From assembly GCF_000876015.1 (NCBI RefSeq), contig NZ_BBQM01000017.1, positions 33,855-97,854 on the forward strand: a stretch of DNA of 64,000 bases, given 5' to 3'. The notes under the pieces are model-generated. The model was not told where the DNA came from, did not search any database, and worked only from the letters and a program-made list of their open reading frames with translations. Below are positions 47,243-55,752 of this stretch, piece after piece. The stretch is from Cupriavidus basilensis (GTDB taxonomy: Bacteria; Pseudomonadota; Gammaproteobacteria; Burkholderiales; Burkholderiaceae). The position numbers and the translations under genes were made by a program. How positions within the stretch are numbered: position 1 is the first letter of the stretch; each line of letters opens with the position of its first letter.

Positions 47243-48553
47243 TCAGTTCAGTTCTTCCATGCGCAGGCGCGTGACCGCGGACAGCACGGTCGGCAGCGCC
47301 TCGATCTTGACGATGGCGGCGTTGACCTGCTTCTCGCGCGTGAGGTGCGACAGCATGATGATGTCGGTCTGCGGCTCGCCTTCGCGCGATTCCTTCTGCA
47401 GCATGGCATCGATGGAGATGCCGGCGTCGGCGAGGATGCGGGTGATGTCGGCCAGCACGCCGGTCTCGTCGGCCACGCGCATGCGCAGGTAGTACGAGCT
47501 GGTGACTTCCTCGATCGGCAGCACCGGCACGCTGGACAGCTCGTCCGGCTGGAAGGCCAGGTGCGGCACGCGGTGCTCGGGGTCGGCGGTGTGCAGGCGG
47601 GTCACGTCGACGAGGTCGGCGATCACCGCCGAGGCGGTCGGCTCGGCGCCGGCGCCCTTGCCGTAGTACAGCGTGGCGCCCACGGCGTCGCCCTGCACCA
47701 GCACTGCGTTCATGGCGCCTTCCACGTTGGCGATCAGGCGCTTGGTGGGCACCAGGGTCGGGTGCACGCGCAGCTCGATGCCGTTCTCGCGGCGGCGCGT
47801 CAGGCCCAGCAGCTTGATGCGGTAGCCGAGCTCCTCGGCGTAGCGGATGTCCACGGCCGACAGCCTGGTGATGCCTTCCACGTAAGCCTTGTCGAACTGC
47901 ACCGGCATGCCGAACGCGATCGAGCTCATCAGCGTGACCTTGTGGGCCGCGTCGATGCCTTCGATGTCGAAGGTCGGGTCGGCCTCGGCATAACCGAGCG
48001 CCTGCGCTTCCTTGAGCACGGTGTCGAAGTCCAGGCCCTTGTCGCGCATCTCCGACAGGATGAAGTTGGTGGTGCCGTTGATGATGCCGGCGATCCACTC
48101 GATGCGGTTGGCGGTCAGGCCTTCGCGCAGCGCCTTGATGATGGGGATGCCGCCGGCCACCGCGGCTTCGAAGGCCACGATCACGCCCTTGCGGCGCGCG
48201 GCCTCGAAGATCTCGTTGCCGTGCACGGCCAGCAGCGCCTTGTTGGCGGTGACGACGTGCTTGCCGTTCTCGATGGCCTTGAGCACCAGCTCGCGCGCGA
48301 TGCCGTAGCCGCCGATCAGCTCGACGACGATGTCGATCCCGGCGCGGGTGACGACCTCGTTGGCGTCGGCCACCACCTCGACCTGCCCACCGGTCAGCTC
48401 GCGGGCGCGTTCGGTGTTGAGGTCGGCGACCACGGCAATCTCGATGCCGCGGCCGGCGCGGCGGCGGATCTCTTCCTGGTTGCGTTGCAGCACGTTGAAC
48501 GTGCCGCTACCGACGGTACCGATGCCAAGCAGGCCTACTTTGATGGGGTTCAT
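47243..48553 (-). CDS. hom: Homoserine dehydrogenase
   Basis: A 436-residue enzyme reducing aspartate semialdehyde to homoserine. NAD(P) loop IKVGLLGIGTVGSGTFNVL, catalytic region AGIINGTTNFILSEM, and DPTFDIEGIDAAHKVTLMS. A C-terminal ACT domain (about 350-430, YYLRMRVADETGVLADITRIL) provides feedback by threonine, known for this class. The ATG at 48553 begins MNPIKVGLLG; no strong ribosome site is visible. It is the stand-alone type, not fused to aspartate kinase. Confidence 0.97.
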   Translation of the reverse strand: MNPIKVGLLGIGTVGSGTFNVLQRNQEEIRRRAGRGIEIAVVADLNTERARELTGGQVEVVADANEVVTRAGIDIVVELIGGYGIARELVLKAIENGKHVVTANKALLAVHGNEIFEAARRKGVIVAFEAAVAGGIPIIKALREGLTANRIEWIAGIINGTTNFILSEMRDKGLDFDTVLKEAQALGYAEADPTFDIEGIDAAHKVTLMSSIAFGMPVQFDKAYVEGITRLSAVDIRYAEELGYRIKLLGLTRRRENGIELRVHPTLVPTKRLIANVEGAMNAVLVQGDAVGATLYYGKGAGAEPTASAVIADLVDVTRLHTADPEHRVPHLAFQPDELSSVPVLPIEEVTSSYYLRMRVADETGVLADITRILADAGISIDAMLQKESREGEPQTDIIMLSHLTREKQVNAAIVKIEALPTVLSAVTRLRMEELN

Positions 48554-48604
48554 GGACAATCTGACTCTGGGTTGCTGAAAAATGGATTGCGCCGCGGCGC
48601 CGGC

Positions 48605-49840
48605 TCAGGCCGCGAGGCCCTGGTGGCGCCTGCGGTAGGCATCGAGGAAGCGGCCCACGCGGCCGATGGCCTCGCGCAGGTCTTCCTCGTGCGGCAGGAA
48701 CACGATCCGGAAATGGTCCGGCTTGCCCCAGTTGAAGCCGGTGCCCTGCACCAGCAGCACCTTGGATTCCTGCAGCAGCTCGTAGATGAATTCCTGGTCG
48801 TCCTGGATCGGGTACATCGACAGGTCGAGTTTGGGGAACAGGTACAGCGCGGCCTTGGGCTTGACGCAGGTCACGCCCGGGATCTGCGTGATCAGTTCGT
48901 GCGCGAGGTCGCGCTGGCGGCGCAGGCGGCCGCCCTCGCCCACCAGGTCGTTGATGCTCTGGTAGCCGCCCAGCGCGGTCTGGATGGCCCACTGGCCCGG
49001 CACGTTGGCGCACAGGCGCATCGAGGACAGCATGTTGAGGCCCTCGATGTAGTCCAGCGCCGGGCGCTTGTCCCCCGACACCACCATCCAGCCGGCGCGG
49101 TAGCCGCACGAGCGGTAGTTCTTGGACAGGCCGTTGAAGGTCACGGTCAGCACGTCGGTCGACAGCGCGGCGATCGAGGTGTGGGTGTGGCCGTCGTACA
49201 GCACCTTGTCGTAGATCTCGTCGGCGAAGATGATCAGGCCGTGCTCGCGCGCGATCGCCACGATGGCCTCGAGCAGCTCGTCCGAATACAGCGCGCCGGT
49301 CGGGTTGTTGGGGTTGATGACGACGATGGCCTTGGTATTGGGCGTGATCTTGGCGCGGATGTCGTCGAGGTCGGGCATCCACTCGTTGGCCTCGTCGCAC
49401 ACGTAGTGCACCGGGGTGCCGCCCGACAGGCTCACCGCGGCGGTCCACAGCGGGTAGTCCGGCGCCGGCACCAGCACTTCGTCACCGCCGTTGAGCAGCG
49501 CGTTCATCGACATCACGATCAGTTCCGAGGCGCCGTTGCCCACGTAGATGTCGTCCAGCCCCACGCCTTCGATGTTCTTCTGCTGGGTGTAGTGCATGAT
49601 CGCCTTGCGCGCGGCGAAGATGCCCTTGGAGTCCGAGTAGCCCGCCGAGTTGGGCAGGTTGCGCATCATGTCCTGCTGGATCTCTTCCGGGGCGTCGAAA
49701 CCGAACACGGCGAGGTTGCCGATGTTCAGCTTGATGATCTTGTGGCCTTCTTCTTCCATCTGCTTGGCCTTCTCCAGCACCGGGCCGCGGATGTCGTAGC
49801 AAACATTGTTGAGCTTGTTGGATTTCTGGATCGGTTTCAC
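48605..49840 (-). CDS. alaA: Glutamate-pyruvate (alanine) aminotransferase AlaA/AlaT
   Basis: A 411-residue class I PLP aminotransferase. The GTG at 49840 gives KPIQKSNKLNNVCYDIRGP, matching the beginning of E. coli AlaA. PLP lysine in NGLSKNYRSCGYRAGWMVV; conserved INPNNPTGALYS and IFADEIYDKVLYDG. It transfers the amino group between glutamate and pyruvate. There is no clear ribosome-binding site before the GTG. It is the first gene of a co-directional run with hom and thrC, as is usual in betaproteobacteria. Confidence 0.95.
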   Translation of the reverse strand: MKPIQKSNKLNNVCYDIRGPVLEKAKQMEEEGHKIIKLNIGNLAVFGFDAPEEIQQDMMRNLPNSAGYSDSKGIFAARKAIMHYTQQKNIEGVGLDDIYVGNGASELIVMSMNALLNGGDEVLVPAPDYPLWTAAVSLSGGTPVHYVCDEANEWMPDLDDIRAKITPNTKAIVVINPNNPTGALYSDELLEAIVAIAREHGLIIFADEIYDKVLYDGHTHTSIAALSTDVLTVTFNGLSKNYRSCGYRAGWMVVSGDKRPALDYIEGLNMLSSMRLCANVPGQWAIQTALGGYQSINDLVGEGGRLRRQRDLAHELITQIPGVTCVKPKAALYLFPKLDLSMYPIQDDQEFIYELLQESKVLLVQGTGFNWGKPDHFRIVFLPHEEDLREAIGRVGRFLDAYRRRHQGLAA

Positions 49841-50147
49841 GGCGATGTCGGCAGGAGGCAAGGGCCGCCGGGCAAGCGGCGGCTGGCTAGGGAATCCGGG
49901 TGGGAAGGAGTGGTCCGCGGGCGCCTGTCCGCTGCGGTGCGACGCGAAACGTGGCAGGCAGGGAGGCAAAAGCTATAATTTATCGGATTATGACAGACTT
50001 CGGCAGGGATTCTTGCATTGCAGCGTGCGCCGCCGGGCGCTTGCCGTTCTGTCGCCGTTCCGCTTTCAACCCGCCCCCAAACCCGCCCCGGGCGGCCGCC
50101 CGCTCGCCGGGCACCCGCCGCGGGGCCGCGCCGCCAAAGGTTCCCCA

Positions 50148-50528
50148 TTGAAACTCCACGCTGACCAGCCCAATGCCCTCAATACGGTGACCGCCTACGG
50201 GCCCGGCTATATCGAAATCAACATGGTGCGCTACACCGAGTCCGTGCTGGTCATGCCCGAGGGCGAGATCCGGCCGTGGCCGGTGCGGCGCTTCGAAGAC
50301 CTGGAGCCGGCCCATTTCGAGGGCCTGCTGCCGCACGCGCCCGAGGTGGTGCTGCTCGGCACCGGCAACCGCCTGCGCTTCCCGCACCCGCGCCTGACCG
50401 ACTCGCTGGCGCGCCGGCACGTGGGCGTGGACGCGATGGACCTGCAGGCCGCCTGCCGCACCTACAACATCCTGATGGCCGAAGGCCGCAAGGTGGCGGC
50501 GGTGCTGCTGCTGGAAGACCCGGCCTGA
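50148..50528 (+). CDS. Mth938-like (DUF498) domain protein
   Basis: A 126-residue protein starting with TTG (LKLHADQPNALNTVTAYG), preceded by AAAGG. It shows GPGYIEINMVRYTESVLVMP, VVLLGTGNRLRFPHPRLTDS and VGVDAMDLQAACRTYNILMA, the Mth938/NDUFAF3-like fold. The mitochondrial relative is a complex I assembly factor; the bacterial role is unknown. It is divergent from alaA, and a bcp peroxiredoxin gene follows after about 165 bp on the same strand. Confidence 0.88.
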   Translation: MKLHADQPNALNTVTAYGPGYIEINMVRYTESVLVMPEGEIRPWPVRRFEDLEPAHFEGLLPHAPEVVLLGTGNRLRFPHPRLTDSLARRHVGVDAMDLQAACRTYNILMAEGRKVAAVLLLEDPA

Positions 50529-50695
50529 GCCTGGCCGCGGTTGCGCCGCGGCCGTCCGGGGCGCCCGCGGGCACGGCGCGGCAAGTTAAGCGCGCGCCAC
50601 GCTTGAAGTTTGCCGGGCCGCCCCCATCTGCCGCCACCAAGGTGGCAGCACGCATGCCGCCGCCTCCCTTCCTGCCTCTCCCAGGAGCCACAAGA

Positions 50696-51157
50696 ATGAC
50701 AATCAGTCTCGACCAGGCCGTACCCGACTTCAGCGCGCCCGCCACCGGCGGTGCTTTCCGCCTCTCCGAGCAGCGTGGCAAGACGGTAGTGCTGTATTTC
50801 TATCCCAAGGACAACACGCCGGGCTGCACCACGGAAGCCATGAACTTCCGCGACCAGTACGACGGCTTCCTCGGCGCCGACGCGGTGGTGTTCGGCATCT
50901 CGCGCGACAGCATGAAGTCGCACGAGAACTTCAAGGCCAAGCTGGAATTGCCGTTCGAGCTCATCTCCGACGGCGACGAGGCCGTCTGCACCCTGTTCGA
51001 TGTCATCAAGATGAAGAAAATGTATGGCAAGGAAGTGCGCGGCATCGAGCGCAGCACCTTCGTCATCGACCGCAAGGGCATCCTGCGCCACGCCATGCGC
51101 GGCATCAAGGTGCCCAACCACGTCGACGAGGTCCTGCAGATCGTGCGCAGCCTCTGA
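50696..51157 (+). CDS. bcp: Thioredoxin-dependent peroxiredoxin (Bcp/PrxQ)
   Basis: A 153-residue thiol peroxidase. The peroxidatic cysteine sits in VLYFYPKDNTPGCTTEAMNF. The second cysteine seen in typical PrxQ five residues later is absent (T/A/M instead), so it is of the single-cysteine Bcp type or uses another cysteine (DEAVCTLFD). It reduces hydroperoxides. AGGAGCC precedes the ATG by a good distance. RSTFVIDRKGILRHAMRGIKV is the usual late segment. Confidence 0.94.
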   Translation: MTISLDQAVPDFSAPATGGAFRLSEQRGKTVVLYFYPKDNTPGCTTEAMNFRDQYDGFLGADAVVFGISRDSMKSHENFKAKLELPFELISDGDEAVCTLFDVIKMKKMYGKEVRGIERSTFVIDRKGILRHAMRGIKVPNHVDEVLQIVRSL

Positions 51158-51261
51158 GCGCGCCGGCCCGCGGGGCGGCCGCTGAATCGCCGCAGCAACA
51201 CCCGCGCGCCGGTGCCATATCGACGATTGCAAAACAGAAATCGTTCGGATACATTGACCCG

Positions 51262-51405
51262 TAATGAGTTCAGAATCCGGATGCCACGCTGTTTCATCGT
51301 CCCGTCCCAGGTGCCTCGAGCCCCGGGCCGGTAGCGGACCTGCCGTGTCTCCGGTCCGCAAGAAAGCCGTCAAACCTGCTGCACAGGTCTGGCGGCTTTT
51401 TTGTT
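51262..51405 (+). ncRNA. Candidate small RNA between bcp and phoH
   Basis: A transcript of about 144 nt is predicted from the promoter-like element at 51227-51255 to the intrinsic terminator at 51363-51405. It contains a 7-bp hairpin (GCGGACC, 12 bases, GGTCCGC, at 51334-51359) just ahead of the terminator hairpin. I do not recognise it as a known family (6S RNA was considered without a match). It could instead be a long bcp 3' region. Confidence 0.35.
51363..51405 (+). terminator. Strong intrinsic terminator upstream of phoH
   Basis: AAAGCCGTCA pairs with TGGCGGCTTT (one G-T pair), then after one mismatch ACCTG pairs with CAGGT around a five-base loop, with a TTTTTTGTTTG tail. It terminates plus-strand transcripts between bcp and phoH. 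Confidence 0.85.
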
Positions 51406-51508
51406 TGTACGCACAGGACACGATCGGCACCTTCGCGGCCCAGCGCGGCCGCCCCCGTGTCCTGCGCGGTTTTCCAGCCGTCTTCTCCCCCTGAAAGGAA
51501 AGCCAAGC

Positions 51509-53230
51509 ATGCCGCTGCCGACCATGCCCGCCAAGCCTGCTCAATTGCTTGACCCGAGCGAATTCGCCCCGGTGACCAAGCTGCCCAAGGCCAGATCCGC
51601 GACACAGGGCAAGAAACCTGTGCCGGCGCTGGAGCGCGTGGCCTTGCTGGAAACCGGAAACGGCACGACCGAAGACGCGCCGGCCGTGGTGGCCCGCGCG
51701 GGCGGCACCACGCGCGCGCGCGGCAAGGACGCGCCGGCGCCGCTGACCTCCGTGCCGACCCTGTCCTCGGTGCCCAAGGTCCCCGCCAAGACCGCCGCTG
51801 GCGCCACCGGCCGACGCGCGCCCAAGCACACCGGGCCCGCCAAGCTGTTCGTGCTGGACACCAACGTGCTGATGCACGATCCGTCCTCGCTGTTCCGCTT
51901 CGAGGAGCACGACGTCTATCTGCCGATGATGACGCTCGAGGAGCTGGACAACCACAAGAAGGGCATGAGCGAAGTCGCGCGCAACGCGCGCACCGTCAGC
52001 CGCACGCTGGACGCGCTGGTGGGCGGCACCGACGGCTCGCTCGACGAAGGCATGCCGCTGGCCAAGCTGGGCAACCGCGACGCCCAGGGCAAGCTGTTCC
52101 TGCAGACCAAGCTCAACGAGATCAAGCTGCCCGACGGCCTGCCCCAGGGCAAGGCCGACAACCAGATCCTGGGCGTGGTCAGCGCCCTGCAGCAGCAGTT
52201 CCCGGACCGCCAGGTGGTGCTGGTGTCGAAAGACATCAACATGCGCATCAAGGCGCGCGCGCTGGGCCTGCCCGCCGAGGACTACTTCAACGACCAGGTC
52301 CTCGAGGACAAGGACCTGCTCTATTCGGGCGTGATGGTCCTGCCCAACGATTTCTGGGCCAAGCACGGCAAGGGCGTGGAAAGCTGGCAGGACCCCAAGT
52401 CCGGCGCCATGTTCTACCGCCTGACCGGCCCGCTGGTGCCGTCGTTCCTGGTCAACCAGTTCGTCTACCTGGAGCCCAGCGACGGCAGCCTGCCGCTGTA
52501 CGCCCAGGTCAAGGAGATCAACGGCAAGACCGCGCTGCTGCAGACGCTCAAGGACTTCACGCACCACAAGAACAATGTGTGGAGCGTGACCGCGCGCAAC
52601 CGCGAGCAGAACTTCGCGCTCAACCTGCTGATGCACCCGGAGATCGACTTCGTCACGCTGCTGGGCCAGGCCGGCACCGGCAAGACGCTGCTGGCGCTGG
52701 CCGCGGGCCTGGAGCAGGTGCTCGATCAGAAGCTCTACAACGAGATCATCGTCACCCGCGCCACCGTGCCGGTGGGCGAGGACATCGGCTTCCTGCCCGG
52801 CACCGAGGAAGAAAAGATGCAGCCCTGGATGGGCGCGTTCGACGACAACCTGGAAGTGCTGCAGAAGAGCGACGACAGCGCCGGCGAATGGGGCCGCGCC
52901 GCCACCCAGGAGCTGATCCGCTCGCGCATCAAGGTCAAGAGCATGAACTTCATGCGCGGGCGCACCTTCGTCAACAAGTTCGTCATCATCGACGAGGCGC
53001 AGAACCTGACGCCGAAGCAGATGAAGACGCTGGTGACGCGCGCGGGCCCCGGCACCAAGATCATCTGCCTGGGCAACATCGCGCAGATCGACACGCCCTA
53101 CTTGACCGAAGGCTCGTCCGGCCTGACCTACGTGGTCGACCGCTTCAAGGGATGGAGCCACAGCGGCCACATCACGCTGGCGCGCGGCGAGCGCTCGCGC
53201 CTGGCGGACCATGCGGCGGATGTCCTGTAG
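51509..53230 (+). CDS. PIN-PhoH family ATPase (PhoH2-like)
   Basis: A 573-residue protein. The first 110 residues are low-complexity (alanine, proline, threonine, basic). A PIN RNase domain follows (FVLDTNVLMHDPSSLFRFEE, with aspartates in DTN and later VLVSKDINMRIKARALG), then a PhoH-type RNA helicase/ATPase domain with Walker A LLGQAGTGKTLLALAAGLEQ and Walker B FVIIDEAQNLTPKQMKTLVT. PIN-PhoH (PhoAT/PhoH2) proteins unwind and cut RNA in vitro in other bacteria. AAAGGAAAG precedes the ATG at 51509. Confidence 0.93.
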   Translation: MPLPTMPAKPAQLLDPSEFAPVTKLPKARSATQGKKPVPALERVALLETGNGTTEDAPAVVARAGGTTRARGKDAPAPLTSVPTLSSVPKVPAKTAAGATGRRAPKHTGPAKLFVLDTNVLMHDPSSLFRFEEHDVYLPMMTLEELDNHKKGMSEVARNARTVSRTLDALVGGTDGSLDEGMPLAKLGNRDAQGKLFLQTKLNEIKLPDGLPQGKADNQILGVVSALQQQFPDRQVVLVSKDINMRIKARALGLPAEDYFNDQVLEDKDLLYSGVMVLPNDFWAKHGKGVESWQDPKSGAMFYRLTGPLVPSFLVNQFVYLEPSDGSLPLYAQVKEINGKTALLQTLKDFTHHKNNVWSVTARNREQNFALNLLMHPEIDFVTLLGQAGTGKTLLALAAGLEQVLDQKLYNEIIVTRATVPVGEDIGFLPGTEEEKMQPWMGAFDDNLEVLQKSDDSAGEWGRAATQELIRSRIKVKSMNFMRGRTFVNKFVIIDEAQNLTPKQMKTLVTRAGPGTKIICLGNIAQIDTPYLTEGSSGLTYVVDRFKGWSHSGHITLARGERSRLADHAADVL

Positions 53231-53320
53231 CCGCCGCGCGGCGCCGGCCGCAGCGCCGCCTTTGTAGGACCGCGACCGGCATCATTGCGCGCCGGCCTGG
53301 CCTAGCATCAAGGCAAGCGC

Positions 53321-53372
53321 AGCGCCCGCCAGTCCGGCACCTGTGTGCCGGCGCCTGGCGGGCGCTTTTTCG
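53321..53372 (+). terminator. Large two-stage intrinsic terminator after phoH
   Basis: Outer arms AGCGCCCGCCAG and CTGGCGGGCGCT (12 bp perfect) enclose a second hairpin CCGGCAC, four bases, GTGCCGG, followed by TTTTTCG. It is about 90 bp beyond the phoH stop codon. Confidence 0.9.
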
Positions 53373-53401
53373 TTTCGGCTCTGGATCGATGGAGGCATCG
53401 A

Positions 53402-53842
53402 ATGGATACCCAGCATTCTCGCCAAGCATGCGCCCGGCACCATGCGCCGCGGCGCCGCGCGGCCGGCGGCCTTGCCGTGGCGGCCGCCTGCCTGCTGTGC
53501 GGCCCCGCCCTCGCCGCGGACGAAATGGTGATCCGCACGATGGGCCCGATCAGCTACGTCTGCGGCGGCATTGCCGCCGACGAGCAGCTGGCACTGGCCG
53601 CCCAGCAGAAGAACTTCAGCATGGGCGTGCTGTTCACGCAGGGCGAGCGCGGCGAATATCTGGCCGACGTGGCCGTGCGCGTGATGCGCGAAGGCCACGA
53701 AGTCGCCAGCTTTACCGCCAGCGGGCCGAAGTGCCTCATCAAGGCCCCGCAAGGCAGCTACAATATCGAAGCGACTTATAAGGGTCAGGCCAGGTCGGTC
53801 ACTGTGAGCACGGGCACCTACAACGCGCAGCTGCGCTGGTAG
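53402..53842 (+). CDS. Exported protein of unknown function
   Basis: A 146-residue protein with a signal peptide (AAGGLAVAAACLLCGPALAAD) after a basic start of about 25 residues. The mature domain (about 90 residues) shows MVIRTMGPISYVCGGIAADE and QGSYNIEATYKGQARSVTVS, a beta-sandwich-like pattern seen in small Burkholderiaceae periplasmic proteins. No motif allows a function. The ATG follows GGAGGCATC. Two cysteines (YVCGG and PKCLI) could form a disulfide. Confidence 0.75.
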   Translation: MDTQHSRQACARHHAPRRRAAGGLAVAAACLLCGPALAADEMVIRTMGPISYVCGGIAADEQLALAAQQKNFSMGVLFTQGERGEYLADVAVRVMREGHEVASFTASGPKCLIKAPQGSYNIEATYKGQARSVTVSTGTYNAQLRW

Positions 53843-53949
53843 TTGCGTCGGTAGTTGCGCCGGAAGGCGCCCGCCGGAAGGCTGCCTTCGCGGCGGCCCC
53901 GCTCGCGGTTGGCGGCTGGCGCCTGGCCCGGGACCGGACCAGAACGAGA

Positions 53950-54624
53950 ATGCCAACGCGCCAGACCGCCAAGCCGTCACCACGCGCGCCATCGTCACCG
54001 CTGGCGCGCGCTGCCTGCCGGGCCCGCCTGCCCTCGCTGTGCGCGGCCGCCCTGCTGCTCGCCGCCTGCGCCTCCGCGCCGCCGCCGCGCCAAGGCGGCC
54101 TCTCGCGCCTGCCCGGCACGCCGATGGTGGATCCGAGCGTGGGGCTGGAAGAAGTCTCCATCCAGGCCATGTCCCTGGTCGGCACGCCCTACCGTTACGG
54201 CGGCAACACCCCCGATTCCGGCTTCGACTGCAGCGGGCTGGTGCGCTACGTGGTGCTGCGCGCCGCCAACGTCAACCTGCCGCGCACCACCGAGGCGATG
54301 GGCGAGCGCGGCGTGCCGCTCGAGCGCAGCCAGGTGGCCTCGGGCGACTTGGTGTTCTTCAACACCACCGGCCGCGCCAACTCGCACGTGGGCATCTACG
54401 TGGGCCAGAACCGCTTCGTGCACGCGCCCTCCACCGGCGGCACGGTGCGCCTGGAGGACATGGGCAAGTCATACTGGGTGTCGCGCTACAACGGCGCGCG
54501 GCGCGTGGCCTCCGCCGCCGTGCCGCCGCCGGCCCAGCCACAGCAGCCCGCGGCGCCGGCGATCCCCGCCGCCCCGCCGCCGGCGCAGGACGACGACCCG
54601 ATCGCCGCCTTCGCCAACCGCTAG
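53950..54624 (+). CDS. NlpC/P60 family lipoprotein (cell-wall endopeptidase)
   Basis: A 224-residue lipoprotein. A long basic start precedes the lipobox in AALLLAACASAPPP. The NlpC/P60 domain (about 70-185) has the catalytic cysteine in TPDSGFDCSGLVRYV, the first histidine in ANSHVGIYVGQN and the third residue in FVHAPSTGGTVRLED. It should cut peptide cross-links (D-Glu to diamino acid) in peptidoglycan from the outer membrane. The tail is proline/alanine/glutamine-rich. It is followed by a palindromic terminator. Confidence 0.93.
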   Translation: MPTRQTAKPSPRAPSSPLARAACRARLPSLCAAALLLAACASAPPPRQGGLSRLPGTPMVDPSVGLEEVSIQAMSLVGTPYRYGGNTPDSGFDCSGLVRYVVLRAANVNLPRTTEAMGERGVPLERSQVASGDLVFFNTTGRANSHVGIYVGQNRFVHAPSTGGTVRLEDMGKSYWVSRYNGARRVASAAVPPPAQPQQPAAPAIPAAPPPAQDDDPIAAFANR

Positions 54625-54652
54625 CGCGGCGCCGGCGCGCTTCCCGCGCGCG

Positions 54653-54693
54653 CCATGAAAAAAACCAGGCTTCGCGCCTGGTTTTTTTCATGG
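54653..54693. terminator. Perfect 18-bp palindromic bidirectional terminator
   Basis: CCATGAAAAAAACCAGGC, a five-base loop TTCGC, then GCCTGGTTTTTTTCATGG. The arms match exactly over 18 bp and provide A/T runs on both sides, so it terminates both the NlpC/P60 gene and the convergent phosphate transporter gene. Confidence 0.95.
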
Positions 54694-54728
54694 CCGACAT
54701 CGGCCTCACCGGCGCCGCGGGCGCCGGC

Positions 54729-55739
54729 TCAAAGCACGTGCAAACCGATCCACCATGCAATCGCCGCCATGAAGGCCGACGCGGGAATGGTCAGCACCCA
54801 TGCCCACACGATGTTGCCGGCCACGCCCCAGCGCACCGCCGACATCTTCTGCGCCGAGCCCACGCCGACGATGGCGCCGGTGATGGTATGGGTGGTGGAC
54901 ACCGGCACGCCCAGCGCCGAGGCGATGAACAGCGTGATGGCGCCGCCGGTCTCCGCGCAGAAGCCGCCGACCGGCTTGAGCTTGGTGATCTTCTGGCCCA
55001 TCGTCCGCACGATGCGCCAGCCGCCGAACATGGTGCCCATGCCGATCGCCACGTAGCAGCAGACGATGACCCACACCGGCGGCTCGGCGCCGCCCTGCGC
55101 CACGTGGCCGCTGGCGATCAGCAGCATCCAGATGATGCCGATGGTCTTCTGCGCGTCGTTGCCGCCGTGGCCCAGGCTGTAGAGCGAGGCCGACACTAGT
55201 TGCAGGCGGCGGAACCAGCGGTCCACGCGCGACGGCGGCGTGCGGAAGAAGGTCCAGCCCACGATCACCATCATCAGCGAGCCGAGCACGAAACCCAGCA
55301 GCGGCGAGATCACGATGAAGGCCACGGTCTTGGCCAGCCCGCCGCCGACCAGCGCGCCGGTGCCGCCCTTGGCCACCGCGGCGCCCACCAGCCCGCCGAT
55401 CAGCGCGTGCGAGGACGACGAGGGAATGCCGTAGTACCAGGTGATCAGGTTCCAGGCGATGGCGCCGACCAGCGCGCCGAAGATCACGTGGTGGTCGACG
55501 ATGTTGACGTCGACGGTGCCGGTGCCCACCGTGGCCGCCACCTTGAGGTGGAAGATGAAGATGGCCACCACGTTGCACATGGCCGCCATCGCCACCGCGT
55601 GGTGCGGCTTGAGCACGCCCGTCGACACCACCGTGGCGATCGAATTGGCGGCGTCGTGGAAGCCGTTCATGAAGTCGAACAGCAAGGCGAGCGCCACCAG
55701 CAGGCCGATGACCCACAGGCTCATTTGTATTGTGTGCAT
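54729..55739 (-). CDS. pit: Inorganic phosphate transporter, PiT family
   Basis: A 336-residue membrane protein with about ten helices. The PiT signatures are near the front and back: LFDFMNGFHDAANSIATVVS and, in the second half, LGHGGNDAQKTIGIIWMLLI, plus GIPSSSSHALIGGLVGAAVA and GVPVSTTHTITGAIVGVGSA. It takes up phosphate with protons (low affinity). The DUF47 gene ends 13 bp upstream; Pit with a DUF47 partner is a common pair. The start at 55739 is favoured. Confidence 0.95.
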   Translation of the reverse strand: MHTIQMSLWVIGLLVALALLFDFMNGFHDAANSIATVVSTGVLKPHHAVAMAAMCNVVAIFIFHLKVAATVGTGTVDVNIVDHHVIFGALVGAIAWNLITWYYGIPSSSSHALIGGLVGAAVAKGGTGALVGGGLAKTVAFIVISPLLGFVLGSLMMVIVGWTFFRTPPSRVDRWFRRLQLVSASLYSLGHGGNDAQKTIGIIWMLLIASGHVAQGGAEPPVWVIVCCYVAIGMGTMFGGWRIVRTMGQKITKLKPVGGFCAETGGAITLFIASALGVPVSTTHTITGAIVGVGSAQKMSAVRWGVAGNIVWAWVLTIPASAFMAAIAWWIGLHVL

Positions 55740-55752
55740 GCCGATTCGTGCC

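Larger units (their letters stand above)
51158..51508. other. Intergenic region between bcp and phoH (small RNA candidate inside)
   Basis: A 351-bp gap with no credible gene. A promoter-like TTGCAA, 17 bases, TACATT at 51227-51255 is followed by two hairpins and a strong terminator near 51363-51405. The last 100 bp before phoH is the leader of that gene, ending in AAAGGAAAG. Confidence 0.5.

Noticed and set aside
49840..49969. 43-codon upstream extension of AlaA
   Set aside because: The extension is proline/arginine-rich and the GTG at 49840 matches the known AlaA beginning.
51262..51405. 6S RNA
   Set aside because: The predicted folding (two short hairpins and a terminator) lacks the long rod with a central bubble expected of 6S RNA.
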